Assembly: GCA_005406025.1 (NCBI GenBank)
Contig: BGZK01000725.1
Location: 186,001-250,000 of the forward strand
DNA from: Eumeta japonica
Taxonomy: Eukaryota; Arthropoda; Insecta; Lepidoptera; Psychidae
Length of the DNA stretch: 64,000 bases
Direction of reading: 5' to 3'
In this document: positions 1-10,335 of the stretch, piece after piece
Position numbering within the stretch: the first letter of the stretch is position 1
Layout of the letters: each line of letters opens with the position of its first letter
Notes under the pieces: model-generated
Seen by the model: only the letters and a program-made list of their open reading frames with translations
Told to the model about the DNA's origin: nothing
Database searches by the model: none
Program-made: the position numbers and the translations under genes

Positions 1-434
1 GTTGAGGTCGTACCTGCTATGCGTTCTTCTAGTACACACAGTATTGATGTGAATACTACAATGGATATTTCATATACAGCAACACATCATGTACTGATAA
101 CGGCGATGATAACTGACAGTGATGGGAATATACATCGAACGCTTAATTCCGCTGCTATGAAAGTATAACATGCATCGAAAGCAACAATGTATGTAAAACA
201 ACAATAATTTAACGTCCACGACTTTACAAGCACCTCCACTATTTTGTACGAAAAAACATTGAATCCAGAGTTGAATACAGCGCTGTGTCGTGTCTATTTA
301 CTTGTACAGCCTCAGCGGTAATGACAAAAATGTCGGTCTTATGAATAGTGCATTTTTTTATGCGCGTGTCGACGGAAAAAAACGTATGGAATTTTCTCTA
401 TGAAATGACATTTTTTTCACAAATAGATCCATGC
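1..434. other. Unannotated AT-rich DNA
   Basis: No protein similarity, repeat or RNA gene is recognised here. Open frames are short and low complexity. Confidence 0.5.
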
Positions 435-1150
435 TTGAAAACTTCGTTCGACTTTCTCACCATAGGAGGTGAGAAACTCGAATAAGTAAAAGAGTTTGTA
501 TACTTGGGTGGTCTGTTTACAAATGATGGTAAATATGACAGAGATATCGAAAGTAGAGTGAATGCGGGAAATAAAGTGAATAGGGCCTTGCTCGCTATTA
601 TGAATAGCAAAAGCGTCTCAAGACTAGCGCTCTTGGATATCCATTATGAGGTCTTAATCCCGACGCTTATATATGGTAGTGAAAGCTGGACATGCTAGAA
701 AAAAATTAAAATAGGATCAATGCAGTAGAGATGCGATCTCTCCGTAGCATCTGTGGAGTGTCTCGGGAAGATAGATGTAGAAACAGTGATCTTAGAGAGG
801 GATCTAGTTTGAAGGAAGATGTAGTGACTAGAGTAGAAAGAGGTATGTTGCGGTGGTTTGGCCATCTGGAAAGAATAAATGTAAGTAGACTGACAAAATA
901 AATCTATAAAACGAATGTGTGTGATGGAAAGGTCTTCAAGGTTCGCCCTAGAAAATTCTATGCAGACCATATTGGTGGTATATTAGAAAAGAGCCAAATT
1001 TTAAACATCCGAAACCGACGAACTTGCATGAAAAGATTGATAGATGTCAATCAGGCAAGAGAGATATAAAAAAATTGTAAAATATTGAAATCTATAGTCT
1101 CTGCCTACCCTTCTAGGAAATAGGCGTTAGTTTATATTATTATTATTATT
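435..1150 (+). mobile_element. LINE family A, copy 1 (3' fragment, dead)
   Basis: This is the 3' end of a non-LTR retrotransposon. It keeps the part of the polyprotein downstream of the reverse-transcriptase catalytic core. A frame at about 504-698 reads FVYLGGLFTNDGKYDRDIES and continues to GSESW. A frame-disrupted part follows, with the GMLRWFGHLE-type segment at about 840-870, seen by comparison with the copy at 7.74-10.3 kb. In-frame stops and frameshifts rule out function. The element ends in a (TTA)n/(ATT)n run at about 1131-1150, the same tail as the two other copies. The 5' truncation is typical of target-primed reverse transcription. The clade is not assigned; RTE-like or R4-like are possible. 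Confidence 0.85.
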
Positions 1151-2389
1151 GTCCGTGCTTACTGAGTCAGTATAAGTATATGAAGAATTATCTATTTCTA
1201 TGGATTTGCTTGAGTGTAAATGTTCTACTATCTGTTATGTATAACTCATTTAATTAGTCTTTACTATCTTTTTTACCTATTCTTTTTTTTACACGCATAA
1301 AAATATAAAAAAAATATTTTTTATATTTAGAATAAAATAATTTATTATTGGCTATTATTACTCTTACAAAATCTTCAAGAATATAGTAAAAATCATATTA
1401 GGTTGCTTAGAAAGTTATTTGTCTCCAAGAATATAAATTGTTAACTAGGTATAGTTTGGTATTAAAAATATCCAAAGTGTAAATTTTATAACAATAATAT
1501 CAAATTTTCTTTTAAATGAATAGAATAACATTAATGATTCCTATAGATATAATTTTAAAAAAATTTTAGCTATCTATCTACTATATACCCGTTAATATTA
1601 ATTGTTTTATCATTTATGTAAACAACCACGAAAGTCTTTTGTATTTTGCTTTATAACTTGGCCACATTTTCACATTTTTTATTCTGGTGGAATATCATTA
1701 ATTTTTAAATAGTTATATACTTTTATTTATCTAAAGGATAATGGACCCTTATTTTCTATTTTTGTGTTTATGTTTCAGTGTTTTCTTTTTAATATCAATT
1801 TCTATATTAATAAGCGAAAACTCCTTCCATAGTCTGGTATATTTTGATGTAGTATAATGTTTGCAGGTGGAGTTTTCTCTTGTAGAACTTCCTCGATTTT
1901 AAATTTGTCTTAAATCGAGAAAGTGCAACATACGCTTCTCTTTCTTAAAAAATCGGTTAATCCTGCAAGCCATCCCTAAAACTTCTCGCTATGATATTAA
2001 TTCCTCCTAATTTGAACTCCTTGAGTTCAAAAATACCTTAAGTACAAAATTCCTTAAGCTCTAAAAGTTGTTCTCAAAGCTCAGAGATTTATCTTTAAGC
2101 TTTTCAAATTCAAACATTCGACTAAATAGTTAACCTTATAGGCCATTCCAGAAAATTTTCGCTACTTTCAAACACAGTCTTCAAAATTTAGCGGGTGGTT
2201 TGTAAGTTATTATTTAAAATATACTTTTAAAATGATTCGATAATGATTTTTCTTCAGCACATTGATGAAACTGTATTTTTTTAATTTTCAATCCGATGTA
2301 AGTTTTGAATAGGTCAACCAATTTTCACGCGCTTAACAACAATCGATGCAGTTTAGCAAGTCCTATAAATGTTTTGTAAACAAATATTG
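1151..2389. other. Unannotated AT-rich DNA
   Basis: No gene or known element is recognised. There is one short hairpin near 2015 (TTGAACTC, 3-nt loop, GAGTTCAA). Confidence 0.5.
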
Positions 2390-2749
2390 ATCAAATAAAA
2401 AATTACGGAGTTTTTTGAAAACTTCAATTTTTCTATTTGTTTTATTCACGATATCTCACGAACAAATCAACCGATTTTGACCGACCAAACGGCGACCGAC
2501 GAGGTTTTTTGATTAATTTTTGGAATCATTGAATCAATGAAGAGCTGATTAATTTTTGGAATCATTCGGTGAAGCTGCTTAAAAGCTATTCAAAAAAAAA
2601 AACTACATTTGAATAAAAAATTTTTGTTGTTTTTTTGAGTTTTCTTGGAATTTTTGTTTCGAATCGGTTGACATTTTCAGGAAATGTAAGTTTGATCGGT
2701 CAAGCCGTTCGAAAGTTATAAGAGGTTTACATACTTTTACACACGCGCG

Positions 2750-2783
<34 letters not shown>

Positions 2784-2955
2784 CACACACACAAACATAC
2801 AGACGTAGTGACACCCTCGCAGGCACCGTCAAAACAGCTTCCTAGGACCTCAAAACGTCTAGATCTAATGAAAACTCGCTTTTCGAAAAACGGGTTAAAA
2901 ACCAATAACTTCCTGACTTGCGAAAATTTTTTATTTTCTTAACTGGAAGTTAATA
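2390..2955 (+). repeat. Dispersed repeat family D1, copy 1
   Basis: The segment contains CACGATATCTCACGAAC, an AATCAACCGATTTTGA block, a (CA)n core, then GACCTCAAAACGTCTAGATC and a CGAAAAACGGGTTAAAAACC block ending near AACTGGAAGTTAAT. The same order of blocks recurs at about 44.65-45.2 kb (plus) and, reversed, at 55.49-56.08 kb, so it is a multicopy element. A 36-bp direct repeat lies inside at 2511-2580. No coding capacity is seen. Its class is not identified. Confidence 0.65.
2739..2793. repeat. (CA)n microsatellite
   Basis: Nearly pure CA dinucleotides with a few CG and AAA interruptions, embedded in dispersed repeat D1. Read on the minus strand it produces a meaningless Val-Cys run. Confidence 0.95.
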
Positions 2956-3641
2956 CCGGGGAATTTGTAATGGACAGGATACTTTGAATGCTAACGCATG
3001 GTCACATTGAATCGTTATCGGATATACCAAACAAATAAGGATTTGTTTTTGGCGACCACGCATATTATTTGTTGTCTGAAACTTCATTCTGACAGTTTCT
3101 GGGTCGCATATTATATTGTGGCCAAATTTAATTAAATTGTTTCTTAGATTGCTATAGTTTTTGATGTTTTAAATTATTTTTTTCTACTACTCCATTCAAT
3201 TCCTTTATCGATTCCTTCTTAGTAACTACATTTGTTTTAGTTTGATTTATTGATTGTTTTATTTAATTATTTACCAATACTTGGTGTTTGAAACTAATCC
3301 GACCGATAACTTTATCGACACGGAACATTCATACTGTATAGTTTACTATAAAAAAAAATTCATAATCTACCTTGTATGCCTAATAATTTACATTGACGTC
3401 AAATTTCAGGATTTAGGTGACTTAAAGTAATTTAGGTTTTTTATAATTTAGTCAGTCAGCGAATGATAACAATGGTACTTTTCAGAGTGTGATAAAGAAG
3501 AAATGCAATGGGTTTATTCGTAAATTTTGGATTTTCAGGTATTCAAGTGAGATTTATTGTGATATGTGACATTGCATTTAAAAAGGTTTATTAGTAGTTG
3601 AGATACAAGTGGGTGAGGAGGTGTTCCAAAGTAGTTTTACG
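2956..3641. other. Unannotated AT-rich DNA
   Basis: Nothing recognised. Confidence 0.5.
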
Positions 3642-3881
3642 TACACTGAAAAAAAAATTGGTCATTCCAACCATAAGTTTGAATAACATAATGAATTTGC
3701 ATTGTTGATTTCGAGCGAATCAATATTTTGGTTGTTTTAACCAACCTGTATGTTGGTCCGATTGATCCGATTGGTTAAATTACACATATTATTTGTTAAT
3801 TCAACGAATTATTCAGTTATTACAACAAAATATATTTAACCAAGCGAAATTCGAACTTGGTTAGAATTTTTTTTCAGTGTA
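3642..3881. mobile_element. 240-bp MITE-like element with inverted terminal repeats
   Basis: Both ends carry the same 15-bp inverted repeat, TACACTGAAAAAAAA (3642-3656; reverse complement at 3867-3881). The inside is non-coding and AT-rich, with several TTGGTT/AACCAA blocks near both ends, which suggests longer imperfect complementarity. The leading and trailing TA could be a target-site duplication, as for Tc1/mariner-type elements. CACTG ends also occur in other superfamilies, so the family is open. It has no transposase and would need one supplied in trans. Confidence 0.6.
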
Positions 3882-4254
3882 GTTAAAACAGTACGTTTAT
3901 TACACACTGACGGTGTGTCGACTGATGTCGAGTGGGATTGACTTTTTTCCTGAACTTTGCTGACGCACCACCGTTTGTTTCTATAAGAACATTTTTCATA
4001 AAATCACTTCCCACCATGGTCCTGGACTTCAAGGCTGTTAGAAATCACGGACTTTTTGGCTTCTAATAGAAATTCAGAAGTTGATAGAAAAACCGACTAT
4101 TCACTCTATTTTACTTTACTGTGGTAGAGTCCTACTATAGCCAAGTTGCTACTATAGCAGCTGCAGCATAATTTTTTGTGCTGCAAATGCAAACGGTGAA
4201 ATTCTATATTCTCACAGGATGCGCACGTAAAATAGCAGCTTTCACTGTTGTTTT
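3882..4254. other. Unannotated DNA
   Basis: No gene recognised. There is a short CTACTATAGC-type local repetition near 4132-4160. Confidence 0.4.
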
Positions 4255-4465
4255 TCGTCCAGTGAGTTAGAGTTCCAGTGGCCCACTCGCTCTCACCCTC
4301 TCCGTCATCCTGATCCCCAGTCCATTATATACCTTGCTCCTTTCCAAAAAATCGGCAACACACTGGTGACTCCTCGACGTTGCGAGTGTTCGTGGGCGGC
4401 TGTGACTATTTACTCTCTGATAGCTCGCTTACTCGTTTGCCCTTCAAATATACAACAAAAAAATG
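4255..4465 (+). mobile_element. SINE/LINE tail, CATGGGCGG family, copy 1
   Basis: The segment CGGCAACACACTGGTGACTC, then GTTGCGAGTGTTCGTGGGCG and CTCGTTTGCCC, followed by an A-rich end, matches the 3' tail of a SINE/CR1-type repeat that I recall as abundant in Lepidoptera. A pyrimidine-rich stretch (about 4280-4350) precedes it, as in other copies I recall. It is a relic with no promoter box visible. A second copy of the tail is at about 54.43-54.53 kb. Confidence 0.6.
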
Positions 4466-4659
4466 AAAATAAATTAATTTACAATATTAGGTAATTTATA
4501 AAAAAACATATCTTACATACATCCTCCAAATGTTATTATTATAATGCTGACGACTCTTCGCTTTGTCTCTGTGGCAACAAAGCCTGTATTTATTATATTC
4601 TTATTGAATTCATACATGAAATAAATAAGAGTCGTTCAAAACTCCCAAGTCACGTCCGT

Positions 4660-4770
4660 CCGTAGAATGCGATGACGCAACCGGCCGAAAAAGCGCCGCG
4701 GTCATTTCACTTTGGCCAACTTACGGCGGCCGCCCGCCAGGCCCCTCGCCTCCGACAAATCTCAGTAATA
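4660..4770. other. Short GC- and CpG-rich patch
   Basis: About 100 bp with many CpG dinucleotides (GCGCCGCGG, ACGGCGGCCGCCCGCC) inside AT-rich DNA. No open frame of note or splice signal was recognised. It may belong to the neighbouring SINE-like sequence or be a small unmethylated regulatory patch. Confidence 0.35.
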
Positions 4771-4799
4771 ATATCTTCACGACCATAAAGCCGGCTTTT

Positions 4800-5215
4800 A
4801 CAATCTTATTGTCATCACGATAGGAGAGTAGTGGCTCTGCCTTCAAACCTGGCGGTACCGGGTTCGATCTTGAACACGGGCTAATATAGTCTAATGAGTT
4901 TCCGACTCAAATCAAATTATATGACACGCCGGCTACGAACAAGTGACTCCTTTGGGATTTTGGATGTCCAATGGTCTGCATGCCCGTTCGCCCTTAATAA
5001 ATTTTATAAATAAAGCATTACACGGTTTGTACCTCAGAGATAACGTTGGGCCGTCGGTCACGGACGGCCGTGTCAACTGGCCGCGTTGGCAGCCCCCGAC
5101 TGGCATGAGGCGAACTTGGAAGGCTGAAGGTCCGAACTTCTCAGTCTGAACTAAAAATATTATAGGAGGATATGCTTTAGCAGGGGCGAGATGGCAACCG
5201 GACAACCGGAAGCCG
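4800..5215 (+). mobile_element. tRNA-derived SINE-like element, copy 1
   Basis: An A-box-like TAGTGGCTCTG (4829-4839) and a B-box-like GGTTCGATCTT (4861-4871) form a pol III-type head. An ACTCAAATCAAATTA block follows that resembles the sequence after the B box at 39.77 kb, so the two heads are probably one family. The spacing between boxes is shorter than in a tRNA, so the head is partly deleted. The GC-richer body to 5215 may be a separate repeat. Open frames on both strands here are not recognised as protein. Confidence 0.5.
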
Positions 5216-6944
5216 GAACTAATTTCCGATACTGAATTTAAGGTTTATGTTTTTTTCAAGGAACGCAATTTGGTTCTGTATTAAATAAAGCGTAGTTCAT
5301 TACACAATACGTACTAATAGTTGTAATGAGCAAGCGGTTAAATGACTGTATTATTGCACCCTCGTATCCTGTAATACAGCTGCCCATCAATATGACAACT
5401 ATGATGTGAATATTTTCTAGAATCGGTCCGATATTGTTAGGATCGATTCTACTCCATCATAAACCGATGCAACGAATTTTTTGATAATATTTTCACAATT
5501 TACCTAAATTATTATAAGAATTTAAAGTGACGCCTTAAATTTTGAGAAACAGGTCTAAAATATATATATTTTTTGATAACCTGAAACTATTATTGGGATT
5601 AAATATTATAGAAAAAACTATTTTTTGATAGAAGTAAATATATCGCTGTAGAAAAGCCAAAATCATAATTAAGTTTCCATAGAATCCTTTTACAAAATGT
5701 ATTAAGCAAACAGTTCTTTACATTACCTGATATCGAACTTGTTACCTCCTGAGAAATGATCAAAAATTTTCAATCGCGTTGAGCCAACAATTTAATGGCA
5801 CTGCAACATTGAAGTAATAATATACATACAAAGCTCGTTCTCACCAACGCGAGGAATTTTGACTCGCCTTAAAAGCGCGAGAAAATCATACGAACAAAAA
5901 GCTCTAATGAATTGTTATTGCGTGCGTAACCCGAGAACGACTTAAATAAGCTCGTGGGATATTTTTGATAAACAAGAGTTCTGTGTATAATTTTACTGCA
6001 AAAGGAAGTTTTAAAATATATTTAATTAAATTGCTTATTTTTAATGTTAACTAAGTAATGTTTATGTTTTGTTATTCATCATAAACATATTTTTATTGAA
6101 AATCGTTATTTTGTCTTAGAATTTGAAAATTTTTCCTCTATCGAAAGCGTGTAAGATATTTGAGACAAAAATGTGCTATATTTTTATTATATACAATTTT
6201 GTATAAATAGAACAATCTAAATAAGTTTCAATTAATTACAGTTTTAAATGAACTATGATCGTATAAATTTTACCTCCCTTATGCAAGTAATCGAACATAA
6301 ACAAGTGCGAAATTACATAATACTCGTACTATGACCAAATACTAGCTTATTTAGGTGAAATGTCAAAATTGTTGCGTTTTAGTAACTAAGAGAAGAAAAA
6401 CCTATATGTAAGATGAAGTCTCCTATAAATAACAAACTTATAAGGAAGCCCTTCCATGTATTTTAGTTCTCGATATTACAAAAATTAAGATGAGAAACTT
6501 AAGTTTCAAAAAGTAATTTAACAGTAATTTGTCAAATACTTTTCCAACATGGTGATTGTGAAGCAACTACTGCATTACGCGGAGCATAATCAATATTTTA
6601 TCAAATCTATAGAAATATTTTAAAAAGGTCAACTTTGTATTTTTTTCTTGTTTCTAAGGTATAATTTCAGGGTCTACTAGATCGATTCCAAAAATTCTTT
6701 CACTGACACAAATTTATATTAACTCAAAATAGCCAATTTTTTATTCTGTGAAATTTTAAATCCATGTCTGTGCATTTGAAAACACTGGTATCTCTTATTG
6801 TTTACCTGTTGTGATTTTTAGTGAATATTGATAGATGTTTGGGCTAGGTTTAAGTCTTCACTTCACAAGTTTTTCAGAAATACAGTAATAATTTCACTCC
6901 TTTTGTTACGTAAATTCAATTTTATAAATAGGTTTTTGTTCGTC
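5216..6944. other. Unannotated AT-rich DNA
   Basis: No coding exon, RNA gene or repeat recognised in about 1.7 kb. Confidence 0.5.
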
Positions 6945-7735
6945 TGACTTAGAAAAGTGGCAGTTATACGCAGCCTTGATACTAGGCCGCGTCATAGCTC
7001 GTCGACCAATAATGAGCCTCAAGGCGACTCTATGAGCTATGTCGGTTAGTCTGGATCTGCGAAGATCCTTAAGTCAGCTTTTATTCTTTTATTTAGCTGA
7101 AACAGATGGCATGGCTACTTCCAACTCAAGTTGAGTGAGTTATAGTTTATTTATAAGACTGACAATATCGGACCACAATTGCCGTCCGTATGATATCACT
7201 GGCAACGTCTTCTGCTAAGTACTGTAGTATGCTGAACTTGTAGGTGCCTTGTGATTTCATGAACATCGCTCAGAGTAGCCGAATTCTTCGTTTGACTTCT
7301 TTATCGAAATTGGATGTACTTAATCAGACAGTGTGACCCGAGTAGACGTATTCATAAACAACTTAGATTGAAGTGTTTTCAAATATCATAGAGATGGGTA
7401 GGAGATGGGCATTCGACATAATGTTAGCTTTATCCATATTATTGAAAACTTATGTCTCTAAGAACGGTGCCAAGGCCATACGTATATTTTGACATCACAA
7501 CTGCATCGTCAGCAAATCGATAATCAGTGATGTATACAGTTCTGGTATTCATACCACAATGCTTTCTGTCCAAAAGTCAGAAACCGTCTTCCAATGTTGT
7601 GCTAAAGAGTTTCGAATTTAAGACACCTCCCTGCCTAACACCTATCTACAGTTGAATCGGTTTTGTGGATTTATCATGTATTATACTTAATTTGTTGAGT
7701 TGTTTACAATTAAACAAAATCGCAGCACTTCGATT
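6945..7735 (-). mobile_element. LINE family B reverse-transcriptase relic
   Basis: Conceptual minus-strand translation gives, with stops and frameshifts, the order expected for a non-LTR reverse transcriptase. There is a motif-B-like GVRQGGVLNSKLF segment (about 7600-7640), then a motif C core FADD (7505-7516), a YVYSGHTV segment near 7330, and RRSRLTDIAHRVALRL near 7030-7070. The last segment resembles the family B fragment at 28.97 kb (RTRLTG...KLKWQ), so the two are probably one family. In Lepidoptera such proteins are usually labelled endonuclease-reverse transcriptase. The N-terminal endonuclease and RT fingers are missing. The copy is dead. Confidence 0.75.
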
Positions 7736-7743
7736 TAGTGCTA

Positions 7744-7757
7744 GTTAATAATAATAA
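7744..7757 (-). repeat. (TAA)n tail of LINE A copy 2
   Basis: A short trinucleotide run marks the 3' terminus of the minus-strand LINE. Matching (ATT)/(TTA) runs end the other two copies at about 1131-1150 and 57530-57558. Confidence 0.8.
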
Positions 7758-8110
7758 TATACACCTACGCCTATTTCCCAGAAAGGTAGGCAGAGACTAT
7801 AAACTTCCACATGGTACGATCTTTGCATATTTCTCTTACCTCCTGACGTCCATCAATCTTTTCATGCAACTCGTCGGTTTTGGGTGCTTACAATTAGGCC
7901 GTTTTTTAATATTCTACCAACATGGTCTACATATAATTTTCTAGGGCGATCCTTGTCGCCCTTTTCATCACACACATTCGCTCTATAGATATGTTTTATT
8001 AGTCTACTTTCATTCATCCCTTCCAGATGGCCAAACCACCGCAACATACCTCTTTCTGCTCTAGTCACTACATCTTCCTTCCAACCAGACCGCTCTCTAA
8101 CATCACCGTT

Positions 8111-9740
8111 TCTACCTATATCTTTCCGAGACACTTCACACATACTATACAGAGATCGCATCTCCACTGCATAGATCCTACTTTCATTTTTCTTCTGCTA
8201 TACCCAGCTTTCACCACCATAAATAAGCGTAGGGATTAGGACCCCATTATGGATAGCCAAGCGCGCTTGTCGTGAGACGCTTTTACAATTCATAATAGTG
8301 AGTAAGGCCCCATTCTCTTTTCATTTCCTGCATTCACTTTCCTTTCGATATTTCTGTCTGTCTCTACCTATATCTTTTCGAGACACTTCACACATGCTAT
8401 ACAGAGATCGCATCTCCACTGCATAGGTCCTACTTTCATTTTTCTTCTGCTATACCCAGCTTTCACCACCATAAATAAACGTAGGGATTAGGACCCTATT
8501 ATGGATAGCCAAGCGCGCTTGTCGTGAGACGCTTTTACAATTCATAATAGTGAGTAAGGCCCCATTCTCTTTTCATTTCCTGCATTCACTTTCCTTTCGA
8601 TATCTCTGTCTGTCTCTACCTATATCTTTTCGAGACACTTCACACATACTATACAGAGATCGCATCTCCACTGCATAGATCCTACTTTCATTTTTCTTCT
8701 GCTATACCCAGCTTTCACCACCATAAATAAGCGTAGGGATTAGGACCCCATTATGGATAGCCAAGTGCGCTTGTCGTGAGACGCTTTTACAATTCATAAT
8801 AGTGAGTAAGGCCCCATTCTCTTTTCATTTCCTGCATTCACTTTCATTTCGATATCTCTGTCTGTCTCTAACTATATCTTTTCGAGACACTTCACACATA
8901 CTATACAGAGATCTCATCTCCACTGCATAGATCCTACTTTCATTTTTCTTCTGCTATACCCAGCTTTCACCACCATAAATAAGCGTAGGGATTAGGACCC
9001 CATTATGAATAGCCAAGTGCGCTTGTCGTGAGACGCTTTTACAATTCATAATAGTGAGTAAGGCCCCATTCTCTTTTCATTTCCTGCATTCACTTTCCTT
9101 TCGATATCTCTTTCTGTCTCTACCTATATCTTTTCGAGACACTTCACACATACTATACAGAGATCGCATCTCCACTGCATAGATCCTACTTTCATTTTTC
9201 TTCTGCTATACCCAGCTTTCACCACCATAAATAAGCGTAGGGATTAGGACCCCATTATGGATAGCCAAGTGCGCTTGTCGTGAGACGCTTTTACAATTTA
9301 TAATAGTGAGTAAGGCCCCATTCTCTTTTCATTTCCTGCATTCACTTTCCTTTCGATATCTCTTTCTGTCTCTACCTATATCTTTTCGAGACACTCTGAG
9401 ATCTCTCACTATACTTTTCATACTTTTCACCACCATAATAATAGATTAGATCCCCATTATGGATAGCCAAGTGCGCTTGTCGTGAGACGCTTCCCCCCAT
9501 TCTCTTTTCATTTCCTGCATTCTTCCTTTCGATATCTCTGTCTGTCTCACCTATATCTTTTCGAGACACTTAAACTACTTTCATTTTTCTTCTGCTATAC
9601 CCATTTCACCAGATATAAGCGTAGGGATTAGACCATGGATAGCCAAGCGCTTGTCGTGAGACGCTTTACAATTCATAATAGTGAGCAAGGCCCCATTCAC
9701 TTTTCATTTCCTGCATTCACTTTCCTTTCGATACCTCTGT
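8111..9740 (-). repeat. 252-bp tandem array inside LINE A coding region
   Basis: Five near-identical 252-bp units start at 8111, 8363, 8615, 8867 and 9119. Two shortened units follow (about 9371-9546 and 9547-9740). Each minus-strand unit covers the LINE segment from the RDIE..NAGN block through QARLAIHNGVLIPTLIYGGE to MRSLYSMCEVSRKDIGRD. It then joins back to CAGACAGAGATATCGAAAG. The period equals 84 codons, so the expansion kept the reading frame length, although each unit contains stops. Both flanks remain single-copy LINE, so this is an in-place expansion and not a separate satellite. Confidence 0.92.
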
Positions 9741-10335
9741 CATATTTACCATCACTTGTAAACAGACCATCCAAGTATACAAACTCTTTCACTTGTTCGA
9801 CTTTCTCACCTTCTCTAAGTATATTGCATTCAGTCGTACTTTCAACCCTTTCAAACACCATCACTTTAGTCTCGCCAACATTTACTTTTGCACCTCTTTT
9901 CTTAACAGTGTCATTAATTTTATTTACAATCTCCTGCAGCCCGCCCGCCGACGACGCAAGAATTACTTGGTCGTCGGCGTATAGGAGGCATTTAATAGAC
10001 AGCTCATCTATACTTAGTCCAAACCCATACTATTTCAAATCATACAGACAGCTATCCATGAATAGGTTCAATAGCCACGGTGAAGCTACACATCCCTGTA
10101 TGACACCTCTACGGATATCAAACCAGTCAGTGTATGCCCTCTTTATTCTGACGTAAGCACTGAAGCCCTGATATAGGGATTGCAGTACCTGTATCGATCC
10201 GCTACTCGCAGCATGCGTGAATAGCTTTCTCCATAGATCATTTCTTTTCACTCTATCATAAGCTGTCTCCAGATCTATGAAAATACAGAAAACCTTTTGG
10301 CCGCCAGCCAATAACTTTTCTGTAATGTTAGCAGA

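Larger units (their letters stand above)
7744..10335 (-). mobile_element. LINE family A, copy 2 (5'-truncated, with internal array)
   Basis: This is the longest LINE in the window. On the minus strand the retained protein runs, high to low coordinate, from RT motif A (FIDLETAYDRV, about 10250-10290), through motif B (GVIQGCVASPW, about 10085-10125) and motif C YADD (9970-9981), to the GAKVNVGETKVMVF region near 9890 and FVYLDGLFTSDGKYDRGIE near 9720-9790. Then comes an expanded section, and finally VTRAERGMLRWFGHLEGMNE near 8000-8060. At least one stop (about 10032) and the array disrupt the frame. The 3' end is a (TAA)n tail at 7744-7757. There is no 5' UTR or endonuclease domain, so it was truncated on insertion. 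It lies beside the LINE B relic, possibly inserted into it. Confidence 0.9.

Noticed and set aside
2603..2905. 100-codon minus-strand protein with a Val-Cys run
   Set aside because: The frame is produced by the (CA)n microsatellite inside a dispersed repeat.
4829..4871. tRNA gene
   Set aside because: The A and B boxes are too close and no cloverleaf can be drawn. It is better explained as a decayed SINE head. The same applies at 39667-39733.
5040..5215. Protein-coding GC-rich segment on either strand
   Set aside because: Both strands have open frames, neither is recognisable, and the segment borders a SINE-like head.
8027..8239. Plus-strand 70-codon protein
   Set aside because: It is a shadow of the minus-strand LINE A C-terminal region. 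A similar shadow occurs at 695-970 for copy 1.
9635..10156. 173-codon plus-strand protein
   Set aside because: It is antisense to the LINE A reverse transcriptase, which shows YADD and other RT motifs on the minus strand.
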